This document shows positions 33,878 to 46,829 of a stretch of 64,000 bases of DNA, piece by piece. The position numbers were made by a program, and so were the translations under genes. The DNA comes from Volvox africanus. Lineage: Eukaryota > Chlorophyta > Chlorophyceae > Chlamydomonadales > Volvocaceae. Positions within the stretch are counted from its first letter, which is position 1. Every line of letters begins with the position of its first letter. The notes below the pieces were generated by a model. It saw nothing but the letters and a program-made list of their open reading frames with translations, had not been told where the DNA came from and searched no databases. The DNA lies in NCBI GenBank assembly GCA_030268105.1, contig BSDZ01000092.1, positions 165,420 to 229,419 of the forward strand, given 5' to 3'.

Positions 33878-36431
33878 ATGATCTCGCTGTTGGTGAAAAC
33901 TGGGCTTCAAGCCTAAGGATCGTGCTTATGAGAGGATCGACACAATCTCGGACACCAACAGCACCGCTAACGATAATGACAGCGTTATGAGCAACAGCAG
34001 CTGCCTAAATGGCAAAGCTGTAGAGCAGCCTGCAGGTGGAGTGGTCGTCACTCCTTTGCGTGAACTAATGAAGAAGTTTAGCCGCAAGTGGATTCCGACA
34101 GAAAAGGTGAATTCGTGTTGCTGTCTTTCCTGATGTTCAGTTCTAAGTAAGGCCAACTCCCATCCAAGCCTGCCTTTCGTCGTCGTTTATGTTTTCTTCG
34201 ATTCCGTCTTTTTTCGGTCATCTCGTGACATCCCATCCCTTCCACCTTTTCTGTCGCCAGCCTCTTCAGCGGTCGGGAAGCTCGAGGGCGAAGAATCCTT
34301 GACGTTGCAGGAGCGGTTGTCCGCGCGGCGCCTGCAAATAGCTGAGAAGGGGACTCTGCTTAAGGTCCTGCTATCCTGGGTGAGTTTGAGCTGATCAGAG
34401 TTTGCTCCAGCAGTGGTGATGGGTGTTGAGATGCCTTGCGGGTCGCTTGTCTGACAGTCGCTCGATGTGATTGGGCCATGCGCCGACCCGCACCGCTTGC
34501 TGACTATCGACCAACGTGTCGACCCCCCCGTCTTTTGCGTGCGCACAACAGAAGGGCGCGCCCGAGAATCTTCACCAGGCCGGAGCCCAACTGGAAGCCC
34601 AGCCAGTTCCAGCAGCGCAGCAGGTGGTTGGGTCAGACCTGACGCCTGAGGGGGTTCCGGGGAGGAGGTCGCCTTCTCATACCAGTGCGCGGCTTGTGCT
34701 GCACTGTGTTGGTTGCAAAGTGCCTGCATGGAAAGCGCTTCTCAGGGAGGCGAATGGGGAACATGGTTTCCGAGGGGAGGGGAGACGGACGGAGGGAGTT
34801 GCCCGAGGGTGACACGGGGGTGGGCTCATCATACATGTCGTTATTTTGTCGTCGTTCAGATGTCGCCGAAACTAATTTGTGTACATTGCGCTTGTGTTTT
34901 GGACGTCCAATACCCCCTCGGAAACACATCAAGATGCTTTCCGTGACTGCAGATGTTCCATGTCTACGCACGTAAACGGTGCACTAACTGATGAAAAGCT
35001 TTTGGTGTGTCTCGTTCTCTGCCAGCAGGAGCCGCAGCTGGAGAGTGAGGGAGAACAACGTGCAGCAATGCGCGGGTGGCGTGATGGCCCCCGTCGGGGT
35101 TGGCGGGAGCAGCGGCGGCCATTGAGCTAGCATATCAGCGGTAGGTGCAGTGTATAACTAGGTGTACGGCGGAGTGACGTGGTAGCTGCGTGGCGGTCTG
35201 AGTACGTGGCGGCAAATGCATGAAGGCGTACGTGTTTCGGATGTGCGACTTCCTGTTTACCCGAAACCCACAATGCTGGGATCTCTTGCTTACACCTGCA
35301 ACCCCACCCATGCCTTTTCCATACAGGTTGGACGAGACCACCGAAGCTGAGGGCTTCGAGGGCTTCCAAGTCCAGGTGCGTGGGCAAGAAGTCATCGAAG
35401 CAACATAGTCTTATGTATACAAAACCCGACAACTGCTGGATGTTCGCTCTTTTATCTGCAGGTGTCAGATTTGATTTCGCAACTCGAGAAGCTGAGGTTC
35501 GGGGGCCGCCATGATGGAGGCCAGGAAGGGGGCCTTTCCGGGGCCTCTACAGACCTGCAGGGCAGCAGCATCACTGCCAAATTTGCCATCATCCCTGCCG
35601 CCAGGCTGTCCTGCTATGGGCGCCACGAGTCCGCCTTCTGCAGTCGAAGTCGCAGATGCTGGTGCCGCTTCCATTTTCATCAACAAGGCTGCGCAGCACC
35701 CCAGGAGTTGTACCAACCCCTGGAGCTCACGCAGCCACCAAAACCGCACCCGAAAACCCCAGAGCGGCGTCTGCCCCTGAGGCACGGAACTGGGGTCATG
35801 CAGGACTGCCGTTCCTGGGCGGGGGGGAGCAGCATTGGTCGTCCTGGGCGGAGGTTCAGGCGTTTACCAAGACGCTTGAGCCGACCCTGCAGAAGCCATT
35901 CGTGAAGCAAGTAAGTCTGGTGGTGTGCACGTCGCGCTCCATCTCATGCTAGCTAGGTGCATGGTTGTCATTGAGGGTTGTCATTGTGTGAGGGGTTGTG
36001 ACAAGACACCCCCTGAGGTCTAGGTCTGCTGACTGGTTTGGCTCCCAAGTATCCTGTTCTATCTGCTGACTCAGCAGGCAGTGGGCCTTGCCACCTGCTG
36101 TCTGCCTGCAACATCTAGCGCAGCCACCTTACATTAATTGATTTCGGCACAGAGACGTTCGCTCTCCCCCACACACTTTGCCCTCTTTAGGCATCGAGCC
36201 CAATCCCTTGTTGCCTTCGGGAAGGAGCAGCGGCAGCTCCAGGCAATTTCCTATGTGCAGCTCAAGCTGATGGAGCTTTGTTGGCTCCAATCCGTTGGGG
36301 GAACGGCGTCCATCAGGCCGCCTCGCTTGAGGGGCCCCGCAAGTAGGCGCCCTTTCATTGCGCCTTCCTAAGGGGCTTGCCAGGGAAATCACAGAGCCGG
36401 TGTGTTCAGCGTGGGGGCAATTCGGCTCTGA
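33878..36431 (+). pseudogene. Gene copy 7, broken by many one-base indels (probably unpolished sequence)
   Basis: The seven-exon layout can be followed, but the reading frame is broken repeatedly. Exon 1 gains an A near 33897. Exon 2 loses a T near 34272. Exon 4 gains two bases (near 35050 and 35090). Exon 6 has at least seven indels, and exon 7 is heavily altered. The intron 1 acceptor gains a C. The stop-like TGA is at 36429-36431. Nearly all changes are single-base gains or losses, many in short runs of one base, and they hit introns, exons and spacer alike. That even spread suggests sequencing error rather than relaxed selection on a true pseudogene, but the sequence alone cannot decide. 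Confidence 0.6.
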
Positions 36432-39100
36432 TTCGAGCTGGGGCGGTTTGCAGGAAGTGCACGCACCTGATTATGTACCTACTACCCTCCTTGCTAGCTA
36501 GCCGGATTGCTAGATGGTCATCCTCGAGCCATCGAGTTTGTTTGCCAAGTCGTGATGCTTAGCACGTTGTTTAAAACACTGCACCCTTAATGACGGTGAC
36601 AGTGGTTATATAAGAAACGAGGGACATCAAGACACCTAGAGCGGAACTAAAGGCTCTGAGGCCCTGATGGTGACCCGTGGACCATGGCCGTAGTAGCACC
36701 AAGGGGCGGTGACTGGCTGAATAGCGCGGCACTTTACATTACGAATGTTAGGGCTCTCGTGAGAGATGTCCGGTGTGGTGGCTTGCAGGTGGCTGCTGCG
36801 GCTTAGGCGTGATGTTAGGCTGGGGTTTGCAGGTTTGGTTAGCTTTCTCATGTACATGTTTGTTTTCGGGCACCCCCAGTTTTGTATGTGGTATTCTGTG
36901 TTCTTTTTATCGTACCTAAGGCTTCATGCAGTGGAGGGGGAGGGGCTGTGGAGGTTTAAACAGCTGGTGGGCAGTCGGACTTCATCAAGTGGTATTCATA
37001 GTCAGTGAGACTCCCAACTGCACACATGGTATTTGTGCCTAGCATTTAGTCACTTAGCTATGTGATATTCTGTGTTCTTTTTATCGTACCTAAGGCTTCA
37101 TGCAGTGGAGGGGGAGGGGCTGTGGAGGTTTAAACAGCTGGTGGGCAGTCGGACTTCATCAAGTGGTATTCATAGTCAGTGAGACTCCCAACTGCACACA
37201 TGGTATTTGTGCCTAGCATTTAGTCACTTAGCTATGTGATATTCTGTGTTCTTTTTATCGTACCTAAGGCTTCATGCAGTGGAGGGGGAGGGGCTGTGGA
37301 GGTTTAAACAGCTGGTGGGCAGTCGGACTTCATCAAGTGGTATTCATAGTCAGTGAGACTCCCAACTGCACACATGGTATTTGTGCCTAGCATTTAGTCA
37401 CTTAGCTATGTGATATTCTGTGTTCTTTTTATCGTACCTAAGGCTTCATGCAGTGGAGGGGGAGGGGCTGTGGAGGTTTAAACAGCTGGTGGGCAGTCGG
37501 ACTTCATCAAGTGGTATTCATAGTCAGTGAGACTCCCAACTGCACACATGGTATTTGTGCCTAGCATTTAGTCACTTAGCTGTCATAGACCTGATATAGT
37601 TTTAGTTGCATAGTTTCTTATCTGCCATTCATTAGTGGACCCTAACCAATAGGAGCGTGTCAAACGTGTTTGTTAGTGGATCTGAACCCTAGATGGTTGT
37701 CAACTGTTCATCATTGGATTCTATCCGATAGGAGCTTGTGAACCGTGTTTGTTAATGGATCTGATTAATGAGCTATTTAACATCCTTCTCAAGTGATTAG
37801 GCTGGTGTCATAATCTGCCATGACGACATGGCATGTGACCAGTTTATTTACAGGGGACTCTCAACTAGACATGCCTGGGACAGCACAAAGGGGGAGGGCA
37901 TGCGTGCCTCTGTGGGCGTGTGTGTGCATATGCGTGTGTGCGCATGCATGTGCTGCAGGCATGTGCAATACCATGGTGTTCGAGCCTCGCAGTTGCTCAC
38001 GAGTGGACGAGCAAGCAGCAGGCCTCTCCGTGACACCACATGTAAATCGTGCGATGCCTGGATGACCCTTTTTGAGTGTCTCAGTCTCCCCCTGAAGCAG
38101 AACAGAGGGGTGCTTTTTAGGTGTTACACTGTGGGCGACTTGTTCTGAAAACTTGGGAAGAACTGTTTGGATTTTACTCCGCATGGAGAGCTGTATCTCC
38201 ATGCAGCGCTGCACAGCCAAATTGCATTTTACTGCAGCAGGCTCTCACTAAGGTGTATGTATGTTCATACAAGGGTTCAACAATCGTTGGCATTATGACA
38301 TTATGGTGCCCCAACTTGGGCGTCCATGCCCATCATGGAGATGGCACCGGAAGGCCTTCGGCGTGCTCCATCTTTATTAATTTCAGGACACGTGATAGTG
38401 TACGGCAAGCTACCGTGGGCCACAGTCCAGTGGTCGCATTATGTAAGGAATTTCAGGACTTTAGATTCCCTACTATGGGGAAGACCAGTACTATACAAGG
38501 TGATAACCTTGCGCTCTTGGGGCCTCCGAACCGGTATTGGTGAAACACACACTTGTGCGGTGTTGATGTCTTTGAGCTTACGCGAGCTCAATTGTACCAA
38601 TTGAAATTACAGTTCAATAGGAGCTCAAGAAATCCTTTGCGATGAACCTACGTAATCTGTTGTTCCAATGTACGGCCCGAAGCCACGAACAGCGGACCGA
38701 TTATGGTAATACGGGGTTCTTATCGCCACACGGAAGCGCCCCTACATTGCCATTCAAATTACTTTGCTTCAGTGTTACAACCGGATAAAGGAAAGCTGTG
38801 AAACCTTCGCCTTTAGACCTGATTATGCTCCGTCGCTCTACATAACCATAGCCCACCCTGTGTGACCCATTAACATCCTAACTAGTTATTTTAAAACCAT
38901 TTTCCATAATTGCTTTCGAATTCCTTAGAGAGACTCCAAAGAACAGGCTTTGGCCTGTCAACACAACCGTTTGCCTCTAGACAAAACCTTAGTGTCGTTT
39001 ATTGAGTAATACATCTCAACGATTTGCTTAGCGATAGTGCTTCATTGGACGCTTCGATTACCGGCTCCTTGACCACGACCCGGCTGTCCAGGCGTCAGCC
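36432..39100 (+). other. Spacer of unit 8, abrupt change to clean sequence near 36.69 kb
   Basis: The first ~250 bp carry dense insertions and deletions (for example near 36434, 36449, 36468, 36565, 36592, 36610, 36663 and 36676). From about 36.69 kb to the next gene it matches the reference with four monomers and the G marker. Confidence 0.7.
36885..37580 (+). repeat. 174-bp array, 4 monomers (unit 8)
   Basis: Four clean monomers, immediately after the abrupt return to accurate sequence near 36.69 kb. Confidence 0.97.
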
Positions 39101-41632
39101 ATGATCTCGCTGTTGGTGAAACTGGGCTTCAAGCCTAAGGATCGTGCTTATGAGAGGATCGACACAATCTCGGACACCAACAGCACCGCTAACGATAATG
39201 ACAGCGTTATGAGCAACAGCAGCTGCCTAAATGGCAAAGCTGTAGAGCAGCCTGCAGGTGGAGTGGTCGTCACTCCTTTGCGTGAACTAATGAAGAAGTT
39301 TAGCCGCAAGTGGATTCCGACAGAAAAGGTGAATTCGTGTTGCTGTCTTTCCTGATGTTCAGTTCTAAGTAAGGCCAACTCCCATCAAGCCTGCCTTTCG
39401 TCGTCGTTTATGTTTTCTTCGATTCCGTCTTTTTTCGGTCATTCCGTGACATCCCATCCCTTCCACCTTTTCTGTCGCAGCCTCTTCAGCGGTTCGGGAA
39501 GCTCGAGGGCGAAGAATCCTTGACGTTGCAGGAGCGGTTGTCCGCGCGGCGCCTGCAAATAGCTGAGAAGGGGACTCTGCTTAAGGTCCTGCTATCCTGG
39601 GTGAGTTTGAGCTGATCAGGAGTTTGCTCCAGCAGTGGTGATGGGTGTTGAGATGCCTTGGGGGTCGCTTGTCTGACAGTCGCTCGATGTGATTGGGCCA
39701 TGCGCCGACCCGCACCGCTTGCTGACTATCGACCAACGTGTCGACCCCCCGTCTTTTGCGTGCGCACAACAGAAGGGCGCGCCCGAGAATCTTCACCAGG
39801 CCGGAGCCCAACTGGAAGCCCAGCCAGTTCCAGCAGCGCAGCAGGTGGTGGGTCAGACCTGACGCCTGAGGGGGTTCCGGGGAGGAGGTCGCCTTTCTCA
39901 TACCAGTGCGCGGCTTGTGCTGCACTGTGTTGGTTGCAAAGTGCCTGCAGGAAAGCGCTTCTCAGGGGAGGCGAATGGGGAACATGGTTTCCGAGGGGAG
40001 GGGAGACGGACGGAGGGAGTTGCCCGAGGGGTGGGCTCATCATACATGTCGTTATTTTGTCGTCGTTCAGATGTCGCCGAAACTAATTTGTGTACATGCG
40101 CTTGTGTTTGGACGTCCAATACCCCCTCGGAAACACATCAAGATGCTTTCCGTGATGCAGATGTTCCATGTCTACGCACGTAAACGGTGCACTAACTGAT
40201 GAAAAGCTTTTTTGTGTGTCTCGTTCTCTGCCAGCAGGAGCCGCAGCTGGAGAGTGAGGAGAACAACGTGCAGCAATGCGCGGGTGGCGTGATGGCCCCG
40301 TCGGGGTTGGCGGGAGCAGCGGCGGCCATTGAGCTAGCATATCAGCGGTAGGTGCAGTGTATAACTAGGTGTACGGCGGAGTGACGTGGTAGTGCGTGGC
40401 GGTCTGAGTACGTGGCGGCAAATGCATGAAGGCGTACGTGTTTCGGATGTGCGACTTCCTGTTTACCCGAAACCCACAATGCTGGGATCTCTTGCTTACA
40501 CCTGCAACCCCACCCATGCCTTTTCCATACAGGTTGGACGAGACCACCGAAGCTGAGGGCTTCGAGGGCTTCCAAGTCCAGGTGCGTGGGCAAGAAGTCA
40601 TCGAAGCAACATAGTCTTATGTATACAAAACCCGACAACTGCTGGATGTTCGCTCTTTTATCTGCAGGTGTCAGATTTGATTTCGCAACTCGAGAAGCTG
40701 AGGTCGGGGGCCGCCATGATGGAGGCCAGGAAGGGGGGCCTTTCCGGGGCCTCTACAGACCTGCAGGGCAGCAGCATCACTGCCAAATTTGCCATCATCC
40801 CTGCCGCCAGCTGTCCTGCTATGGGCGCCACGAGTCCGCCTTCTGCAGTCGAAGTCGCAGATGCTGGTGCCGCTTCCATTTTCATCAACAAGGCTGCGCA
40901 GCAACCCCAGGAGTTGTACCAACCCCTGGAGCTCACGCAGCCACCAAAACCGCACCCGAAAACCCCAGAGCGGCGTCTGCCCCCTGAGGCACGGAACTGG
41001 GGTCTGCAGGACTGCCGGTCCTGGGCGGGGGAGCAGCATTGGTCGTCCTGGGCGGAGGTTCAGGCGTTTACCAAGACGCTTGAGCCGACCCTAGCAGAAG
41101 CCATTCGTGAAGCAAGTAAGTCTGGTGGTGTGCACGTCGCGCTCCATCTCATGCTAGCTAGGTGCATGGTTGTCATTGAGGGGTTGTCATTGTGTGAGGG
41201 GTTGTGAAAAGACACCCCTGAGTCTAGGTCTGCTGACTGGTTTGGCTCCCAAGTATCCTGTTCTATCTGCTGACTCAGCAGGCAGTGGGCCTTGCCACCT
41301 GCTGTCTGCCTGCACATCTAAGCGCAGCCCACCTTACATTAATTGATTTCTGGCACAGAGACGTTCGCTCTCCCCCACACACTTTGCCCTCTTTAGGCCT
41401 CGAGCACAATCCACTTGTTGCCTTCGGGAAGGAGCAGGCGGCAGCTCCAGCAATTTCCTATGTGCAGCTCAAGCTGATGGAGCTTTGTGGCTCCAATCGT
41501 TGGGGGACGGCGTCCATCAAGGCCGCCTCGCTTGAGGGGCCCCGCAAGAGGCGCCCTTTCTTGGCGGCCTTCCTAAGGGCTGCCAAGGGAATCACAGAGC
41601 CGTGTGTTCAGCGTGGGGGCATTCGGCTCTGA
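39101..41632 (+). CDS. Gene copy 8, intact exons, 10-bp intron 3 deletion
   Basis: Exons: 39101-39328, 39481-39600, 39773-39844, 40238-40347, 40533-40581, 40668-41115 and 41397-41632. The product is identical to copy 1. Intron 3 is 10 bp shorter, with the loss near 40029 in a GTGACACGGGGG stretch. That an otherwise perfect copy tolerates this supports calling the region intronic. Confidence 0.7.
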
Positions 41633-44289
41633 TCGAGCTGGGGCGGTTTTGCAGGAAGTGCACGCACTGATATGTACCTACTACCCTCCTTGCTAGCTAG
41701 CCGGATTGCTAGATGGTCATCTCGAGCCATCGATTTTGTTTGCCAAGTCGTGATGCTTAGCGTTGTTAAACACTGCACCCTTAATCGACGGTGACGTGGT
41801 TATTAAGAAAAGAGGGACTCAAGACACCTAGAGCGGAACTAAAGGCTCTGAGGCCTGATGGTGACCGTGACCATGGCCGTAGTAGCACCAAGGGGCGGTG
41901 ACTGGCTGAATAGCGCGGCACTTTACATTACGAATGTTAGGGCTCTCGTGAGAGATGTCCGGTGTGGTGGCTTGCAGGTGGCTGCTGCGGCTTAGGCGTG
42001 ATGTTAGGCTGGGGTTTGCAGGTTTGGTTAGCTTTCTCATGTACATGTTTGTTTTCGGGCACCCCCAGTTTTGTATGTGGTATTCTGTGTTCTTTTTATC
42101 GTACCTAAGGCTTCATGCAGTGGAGGGGGAGGGGCTGTGGAGGTTTAAACAGCTGGTGGGCAGTCGGACTTCATCAAGTGGTATTCATAGTCAGTGAGAC
42201 TCCCAACTGCACACATGGTATTTGTGCCTAGCATTTAGTCACTTAGCTATGTGATATTCTGTGTTCTTTTTATCGTACCTAAGGCTTCATGCAGTGGAGG
42301 GGGAGGGGCTGTGGAGGTTTAAACAGCTGGTGGGCAGTCGGACTTCATCAAGTGGTATTCATAGTCAGTGAGACTCCCAACTGCACACATGGTATTTGTG
42401 CCTAGCATTTAGTCACTTAGCTATGTGATATTCTGTGTTCTTTTTATCGTACCTAAGGCTTCATGCAGTGGAGGGGGAGGGGCTGTGGAGGTTTAAACAG
42501 CTGGTGGGCAGTCGGACTTCATCAAGTGGTATTCATAGTCAGTGAGACTCCCAACTGCACACATGGTATTTGTGCCTAGCATTTAGTCACTTAGCTATGT
42601 GATATTCTGTGTTCTTTTTATCGTACCTAAGGCTTCATGCAGTGGAGGGGGAGGGGCTGTGGAGGTTTAAACAGCTGGTGGGCAGTCGGACTTCATCAAG
42701 TGGTATTCATAGTCAGTGAGACTCCCAACTGCACACATGGTATTTGTGCCTAGCATTTAGTCACTTAGCTGTCATAGACCTGATATAGTTTTAGTTGCAT
42801 AGTTTCTTATCTGCCATTCATTAGTGGACCCTAACCAATAGGAGCGTGTCAAACGTGTTTGTTAGTGGATCTGAACCCTAGATGGTTGTCAACTGTTCAT
42901 CATTGGATTCTATCCGATAGGAGCTTGTGAACCGTGTTTGTTAATGGATCTGATTAATGAGCTATTTAACATCCTTCTCAAGTGATTAGGCTGGTGTCAT
43001 AATCTGCCATGACGACATGGCATGTGACCAGTTTATTTACAGGGGACTCTCAACTAGACATGCCTGGGACAGCACAAAGGGGGAGGGCATGCGTGCCTCT
43101 GTGGGCGTGTGTGTGCATATGCGTGTGTGCGCATGCATGTGCTGCAGGCATGTGCAATACCATGGTGTTCGAGCCTCGCAGTTGCTCACGAGTGGACGAG
43201 CAAGCAGCAGGCCTCTCCGTGACACCACATGTAAATCGTGCGATGCCTGGATGACCCTTTTTGAGTGTCTCAGTCTCCCCCTGAAGCAGAACAGAGGGGT
43301 GCTTTTTAGGTGTTACACTGTGGGCGACTTGTTCTGAAAACTTGGGAAGAACTGTTTGGATTTTACTCCGCATGGAGAGCTGTATCTCCATGCAGCGCTG
43401 CACAGCCAAATTGCATTTTACTGCAGCAGGCTCTCACTAAGGTGTATGTATGTTCATACAAGGGTTCAACAATCGTTGGCATTATGACATTATGGTGCCC
43501 CAACTTGGGCGTCCATGCCCATCATGGAGATGGCACCGGAAGGCCTTCGGCGTGCTCCATCTTTATTAATTTCAGGACACGTGATAGTGTACGGCAAGCT
43601 ACCGTGGGCCACAGTCCAGTGGTCGCATTATGTAAGGAATTTCAGGACTTTAGATTCCCTACTATGGGGAAGACCAGTACTATACAAGGTGATAACCTTG
43701 CGCTCTTGGGGCCTCCGAACCGGTATTGGTGAAACACACACTTGTGCGGTGTTGATGTCTTTGAGCTTACGCGAGCTCAATTGTACCAATTGAAATTACA
43801 GTTCAATAGGAGCTCAAGAAATCCTTTGCGATGAACCTACGTAATCTGTTGTTCCAATGTACGGCCCGAAGCCACGAACAGCGGACCGATTATGGTAATA
43901 CGGGGTTCTTATCGCCACACGGAAGCGCCCCTACATTGCCATTCAAATTACTTTGCTTCAGTGTTACAACCGGATAAAGGAAAGCTGTGAAACCTTCGCC
44001 TTTAGACCTGATTATGCTCCGTCGCTCTACATAACCATAGCCCACCCTGTGTGACCCATTAACATCCTAACTAGTTATTTTAAAACCATTTTCCATAATT
44101 GCTTTCGAATTCCTTAGAGAGACTCCAAAGAACAGGCTTTGGCCTGTCAACACAACCGTTTGCCTCTAGACAAAACCTTAGTGTCGTTTATTGAGTAATA
44201 CATCTCAACGATTTGCTTAGCGATAGTGCTTCATTGGACGCTTCGATTACCGGCTCCTTGACCACGACCCGGCTGTCCAGGCGTCAGCC
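41633..44289 (+). other. Spacer of unit 9
   Basis: Matches the reference spacer, with four monomers and the G marker. Confidence 0.7.
42074..42769 (+). repeat. 174-bp array, 4 monomers (unit 9)
   Basis: Four clean monomers. Confidence 0.97.
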
Positions 44290-46829
44290 ATGATCTCGCT
44301 GTTGGTGAAACTGGGCTTCAAGCCTAAGGATCGTGCTTATGAGAGGATCGACACAATCTCGGACACCAACAGCACCGCTAACGATAATGACAGCGTTATG
44401 AGCAACAGCAGCTGCCTAAATGGCAAAGCTGTAGAGCAGCCTGCAGGTGGAGTGGTCGTCACTCCTTTGCGTGAACTAATGAAGAAGTTTAGCCGCAAGT
44501 GGATTCCGACAGAAAAGGTGAATTCGTGTTGCTGTCTTTCCTGATGTTCAGTTCTAAGTAAGGCCAACTCCCATCAAGCCTGCCTTTCGTCGTCGTTTAT
44601 GTTTTCTTCGATTCCGTCTTTTTTCGGTCATTCCGTGACATCCCATCCCTTCCACCTTTTCTGTCGCAGCCTCTTCAGCGGTTCGGGAAGCTCGAGGGCG
44701 AAGAATCCTTGACGTTGCAGGAGCGGTTGTCCGCGCGGCGCCTGCAAATAGCTGAGAAGGGGACTCTGCTTAAGGTCCTGCTATCCTGGGTGAGTTTGAG
44801 CTGATCAGGAGTTTGCTCCAGCAGTGGTGATGGGTGTTGAGATGCCTTGGGGGTCGCTTGTCTGACAGTCGCTCGATGTGATTGGGCCATGCGCCGACCC
44901 GCACCGCTTGCTGACTATCGACCAACGTGTCGACCCCCCGTCTTTTGCGTGCGCACAACAGAAGGGCGCGCCCGAGAATCTTCACCAGGCCGGAGCCCAA
45001 CTGGAAGCCCAGCCAGTTCCAGCAGCGCAGCAGGTGGTGGGTCAGACCTGACGCCTGAGGGGGTTCCGGGGAGGAGGTCGCCTTTCTCATACCAGTGCGC
45101 GGCTTGTGCTGCACTGTGTTGGTTGCAAAGTGCCTGCAGGAAAGCGCTTCTCAGGGGAGGCGAATGGGGAACATGGTTTCCGAGGGGAGGGGAGACGGAC
45201 GGAGGGAGTTGCCCGAGGGTGACGGGGGTGGGCTCATCATACATGTCGTTATTTTGTCGTCGTTCAGATGTCGCCGAAACTAATTTGTGTACATGCGCTT
45301 GTGTTTGGACGTCCAATACCCCCTCGGAAACACATCAAGATGCTTTCCGTGATGCAGATGTTCCATGTCTACGCACGTAAACGGTGCACTAACTGATGAA
45401 AAGCTTTTTTGTGTGTCTCGTTCTCTGCCAGCAGGAGCCGCAGCTGGAGAGTGAGGAGAACAACGTGCAGCAATGCGCGGGTGGCGTGATGGCCCCGTCG
45501 GGGTTGGCGGGAGCAGCGGCGGCCATTGAGCTAGCATATCAGCGGTAGGTGCAGTGTATAACTAGGTGTACGGCGGAGTGACGTGGTAGTGCGTGGCGGT
45601 CTGAGTACGTGGCGGCAAATGCATGAAGGCGTACGTGTTTCGGATGTGCGACTTCCTGTTTACCCGAAACCCACAATGCTGGGATCTCTTGCTTACACCT
45701 GCAACCCCACCCATGCCTTTTCCATACAGGTTGGACGAGACCACCGAAGCTGAGGGCTTCGAGGGCTTCCAAGTCCAGGTGCGTGGGCAAGAAGTCATCG
45801 AAGCAACATAGTCTTATGTATACAAAACCCGACAACTGCTGGATGTTCGCTCTTTTATCTGCAGGTGTCAGATTTGATTTCGCAACTCGAGAAGCTGAGG
45901 TCGGGGGCCGCCATGATGGAGGCCAGGAAGGGGGGCCTTTCCGGGGCCTCTACAGACCTGCAGGGCAGCAGCATCACTGCCAAATTTGCCATCATCCCTG
46001 CCGCCAGCTGTCCTGCTATGGGCGCCACGAGTCCGCCTTCTGCAGTCGAAGTCGCAGATGCTGGTGCCGCTTCCATTTTCATCAACAAGGCTGCGCAGCA
46101 ACCCCAGGAGTTGTACCAACCCCTGGAGCTCACGCAGCCACCAAAACCGCACCCGAAAACCCCAGAGCGGCGTCTGCCCCCTGAGGCACGGAACTGGGGT
46201 CTGCAGGACTGCCGGTCCTGGGCGGGGGAGCAGCATTGGTCGTCCTGGGCGGAGGTTCAGGCGTTTACCAAGACGCTTGAGCCGACCCTAGCAGAAGCCA
46301 TTCGTGAAGCAAGTAAGTCTGGTGGTGTGCACGTCGCGCTCCATCTCATGCTAGCTAGGTGCATGGTTGTCATTGAGGGGTTGTCATTGTGTGAGGGGTT
46401 GTGAAAAGACACCCCTGAGTCTAGGTCTGCTGACTGGTTTGGCTCCCAAGTATCCTGTTCTATCTGCTGACTCAGCAGGCAGTGGGCCTTGCCACCTGCT
46501 GTCTGCCTGCACATCTAAGCGCAGCCCACCTTACATGAATTGATTTCTGGCACAGAGACGTTCGCTCTCCCCCACACACTTTGCCCTCTTTAGGCCTCGA
46601 GCACAATCCACTTGTTGCCTTCGGGAAGGAGCAGGCGGCAGCTCCAGCAATTTCCTATGTGCAGCTCAAGCTGATGGAGCTTTGTGGCTCCAATCGTTGG
46701 GGGACGGCGTCCATCAAGGCCGCCTCGCTTGAGGGGCCCCGCAAGAGGCGCCCTTTCTTGGCGGCCTTCCTAAGGGCTGCCAAGGGAATCACAGAGCCGT
46801 GTGTTCAGCGTGGGGGCATTCGGCTCTGA
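44290..46829 (+). CDS. Gene copy 9, intact exons, 2-bp intron 3 deletion
   Basis: Exons: 44290-44517, 44670-44789, 44962-45033, 45435-45544, 45730-45778, 45865-46312 and 46594-46829. The product is identical to copy 1. Intron 3 has lost an AC dinucleotide near 45222, at the same hot spot as copies 8, 10 and 12 but with a different outcome. Intron 6 has the ATGAAT marker. Confidence 0.7.
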
